15,907 nt of DNA. Origin: Methanoculleus sp. (GTDB taxonomy: Archaea; Halobacteriota; Methanomicrobia; Methanomicrobiales; Methanoculleaceae). The stretch is from contig JALNXI010000014.1 of assembly GCA_023230425.1 (NCBI GenBank), forward strand, positions 1-15,907, in the 5' to 3' direction. The position numbers and the translations under genes are program-made. This document shows, piece after piece, positions 14,138 through 15,907 of the stretch. Under the pieces are notes generated by a model, which saw only the letters and a list, made by a program, of their open reading frames with translations, ran no database searches and was not told the origin of the DNA. Every line of letters starts with the position of its first letter. Position 1 is the first letter of the stretch.

Positions 14138-14899
14138 ATGGCATACAAGCCCCAATACGGACCGGGTACATCCAAGGTCGCCGAGAACCGGCGCAAGCAG
14201 ATGAACCCCAGCCAGAAGCTTGAGAAGATGCGTGACGTGACTGATGAGGATATCGTACTGATCCTCGGCCACAGGGCGCCGGGAGCCGCCTATCCGACGG
14301 CCCACCCGCCGCTCGCCGAGCAGCAGGAGCCCGATTGCCCCATCAGGAAGATTGTCACCCCGACTGAGGGTGCAAAGGCCGGCGACCGTGTCCGCTACAT
14401 TCAGTTTGCGGACTCGATGTTCTTCGCCCCCTCGCACCCCTACCAGCGAACCTACACCGAGGCCTACCGCTTCCGCGGCATCGACCCCGGCACGCTCTCC
14501 GGCCGTCAGATCGTCGAGTGCCGTGAGCGTGACCTCGAGAAGTACTCGAAGGATCTCGTCAACACCGAGCTCCTGGACCCGGCCCGCACCGGCATCCGTG
14601 GTGCGACCGTGCACGGTCACTCGCTCCGTCTCGCCGAGAACGGCATGATGTTCGACATGCTCCAGAGGAGTGTCCTTGGCGAGGACGGCATCGTCCGCTA
14701 CGTCAAGAACCAGATCGGCGAGCCCCTCGACCGTGCGGTTGCCATCGGCAAGCCGCTCGATGAGAAGTGGCTCAAGGCCCACACGACAATCTTCCACTCA
14801 CTCGGCGGCACGCCGTACCGTGATGACAAGGAGTACATCGAGTACGTCCAGCGCATCCACACGCTGCGGACGAAATACGGATTCCTTCCCAAGGAGTGA
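14138..14899 (+). CDS. mcrG: Methyl-coenzyme M reductase I subunit gamma
   Basis: McrG is the gamma chain of Mcr and helps bind F430 and the sulfonate of coenzyme M. The 253-residue protein has MAYKPQYGPGTSKVAENRR at the start, YIQFADSMFFAPSHPYQRTY at about 87-106, and R123 in GTLSGRQIVECRERD, the position of the substrate-contacting arginine. It ends HTLRTKYGFLPKE. The ATG at 14138 is preferred because AAGGTG (14123-14128) lies before it. An in-frame ATG at 14120 overlaps the mcrC stop (ATGA) and would add six residues, MKVKRN. That alternative lacks a clear ribosome binding site but cannot be fully excluded. mcrA starts 7 nt after the stop. Confidence 0.97.
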   Translation: MAYKPQYGPGTSKVAENRRKQMNPSQKLEKMRDVTDEDIVLILGHRAPGAAYPTAHPPLAEQQEPDCPIRKIVTPTEGAKAGDRVRYIQFADSMFFAPSHPYQRTYTEAYRFRGIDPGTLSGRQIVECRERDLEKYSKDLVNTELLDPARTGIRGATVHGHSLRLAENGMMFDMLQRSVLGEDGIVRYVKNQIGEPLDRAVAIGKPLDEKWLKAHTTIFHSLGGTPYRDDKEYIEYVQRIHTLRTKYGFLPKE

Positions 14900-14906
14900 T
14901 TGAGAA

Positions 14907-15907
14907 ATGGCAAAGATTGAAAGATCCCAGAAGATGTTCCTGAAGGCACTCAAGGAGAAGTTCCAGGGACAGGATGTCCAGTCCGATACGGCCGAGTACT
15001 ACAAGTTCAACGGTATCCACCAGTCTCCCCGTAAGATGGAGTTCATGAAGGCGAGCCGTGCCGTCGAGATGGACCGCGGCATCCCGATGTATGACCCCGA
15101 GCGCTGCCACCTCGGCGGCATCCCGATGGGCCAGCGCCAGCTGATGACCTACGAGGTCTCCGGCACCGGCGTCTTCGTCGAGGGTGACGACCTCCACTTC
15201 GTCAACAACGCTGCCATGCAGCAGATGTGGGACGATATCAGGAGAACGGTCATCGTCAACATGGACCTCGCTCACCAGACCCTGCAGAAGCGTCTGGGGA
15301 AGGAAGTTACCCCTGAGACGATCAACGAGTACCTCCACATCCTGAACCACGCCATGCCCGGCGCAGCCGTCGTTCAGGAACACATGGTCGAGACCCACCC
15401 CGGCCTCGTCGACGACTGTTACGTCAAGGTCTTCACCGGCGACCAGGAACTCGCCGACGACCTCGAGCCCCAGTTCGTCCTCGACGTCGAGAAGCTCTTC
15501 CCCGCAAAGCAGGCCGAGGCACTCTCCGCTGCCGTAGGGAAGTCTCTCTGGCAGGCTATCCACATCCCGACCACGGTCACCCGGACCTGCGACGGTGGAA
15601 CGACCTCCCGGTGGTCTGCGATGCAGATCGGTATGTCCTTCATCGCCGCCTACCGTATGTGCGCCGGTGAAGCGGCTGTCGCCGACCTCTCCTACGCCGC
15701 GAAGCACGCAGGCGTTATCCAGATGGCCTCCCACCTGCCTGCCCGGCGTGCCCGTGGCCCCAACGAGCCCGGTGGCCTTGGATTTGGTGTCTTCTCCGAT
15801 ATCGTCCAGGCAAACCGGAAATACCCCAACGACCCCGCCCGGGCATCCCTCGAGGTCGTCGGCGCCGGAACCATGCTCTACGACCAGATCTGGCTCGGCT
15901 GCTACAT
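14907..15907 (+). CDS. mcrA: Methyl-coenzyme M reductase I subunit alpha, 3' end cut by window edge
   Basis: McrA carries most of the F430 active site and is the marker gene of methanogens. The open frame runs from the ATG at 14907 to the edge, giving 333 of about 560-570 residues. Q157 (AAVVQEHMVETHP) is the expected axial nickel ligand. H267 (YAAKHAGVIQM) corresponds to the N-methylhistidine, and R281 (LPARRARGPNEPGG) to the 5-C-methylarginine of characterised enzymes. LGFGVFSDIVQANRKYPND follows. AAGGAGTGA at 14891-14899 overlaps the mcrG stop and serves as ribosome binding site. The glutamine and thioglycine modification sites lie beyond the window. The gene looks intact as far as it is visible. 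Confidence 0.98.
   Translation, partial: MAKIERSQKMFLKALKEKFQGQDVQSDTAEYYKFNGIHQSPRKMEFMKASRAVEMDRGIPMYDPERCHLGGIPMGQRQLMTYEVSGTGVFVEGDDLHFVNNAAMQQMWDDIRRTVIVNMDLAHQTLQKRLGKEVTPETINEYLHILNHAMPGAAVVQEHMVETHPGLVDDCYVKVFTGDQELADDLEPQFVLDVEKLFPAKQAEALSAAVGKSLWQAIHIPTTVTRTCDGGTTSRWSAMQIGMSFIAAYRMCAGEAAVADLSYAAKHAGVIQMASHLPARRARGPNEPGGLGFGVFSDIVQANRKYPNDPARASLEVVGAGTMLYDQIWLGCY

Noticed and set aside
1..15907. CRISPR array, insertion sequence or phage genes
   Set aside because: No regularly spaced repeats, no transposase-like frame and no terminal inverted repeats were seen. All gene-sized frames are accounted for by methanogenesis genes.

Overview
The window is a dense block of core methanogenesis genes from a hydrogenotrophic (and probably formate-using) methanogenic archaeon. 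The gene content, the mcrBDCGA order, the fusion of formylmethanofuran dehydrogenase genes with hdrCBA-mvhD, and the GC-rich coding sequence point to the order Methanomicrobiales. A Methanoculleus-like genome is my best guess, but the genus is inferred from general resemblance and was not tested.

Layout. (1) Positions 1-876, minus strand: ftr, running off the left edge a few codons before its stop. (2) 877-1655: a 779-bp divergent intergenic region with no convincing gene. It holds TATA-like elements for both directions, a perfect 17-nt palindrome beside the right-hand promoter, and a run of three small inverted repeats. (3) 1656-11335, plus strand: a ten-gene operon, fwdG-fwdF-hdrC-hdrB-hdrA-mvhD-fwdD-fwdB-fwdA-fwdC, with gaps of -4 to 30 nt. 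(4) 11336-11699: a 364-bp intergenic region with a T-rich terminator at its left end, then several dyads and TATA-like boxes. (5) 11700 to the right edge, plus strand: the methyl-coenzyme M reductase operon mcrB-mcrD-mcrC-mcrG-mcrA. mcrA is cut after 333 codons.

How the genes work together. Fwd reduces CO2 with ferredoxin electrons and attaches the formyl group to methanofuran. Ftr moves that formyl group to tetrahydromethanopterin (or tetrahydrosarcinapterin). At the other end of the pathway, Mcr makes methane and the heterodisulfide CoM-S-S-CoB. HdrABC with MvhD reduces the heterodisulfide and, by flavin-based electron bifurcation, returns low-potential electrons for the first step. The operon at 1656-11335 therefore places the first and last redox steps of the Wolfe cycle in one transcription unit. 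This matches the biochemically known Hdr-Fmd/Fwd supercomplex of this archaeal order. The subunits that feed electrons into MvhD (formate dehydrogenase FdhAB, or hydrogenase MvhAG) are not in the window.

All genes look intact apart from the two cut by the window edges. I saw no mobile element, CRISPR array, tRNA or rRNA. The coding genes belong to well-known families; the less explained material is in the two intergenic regions.
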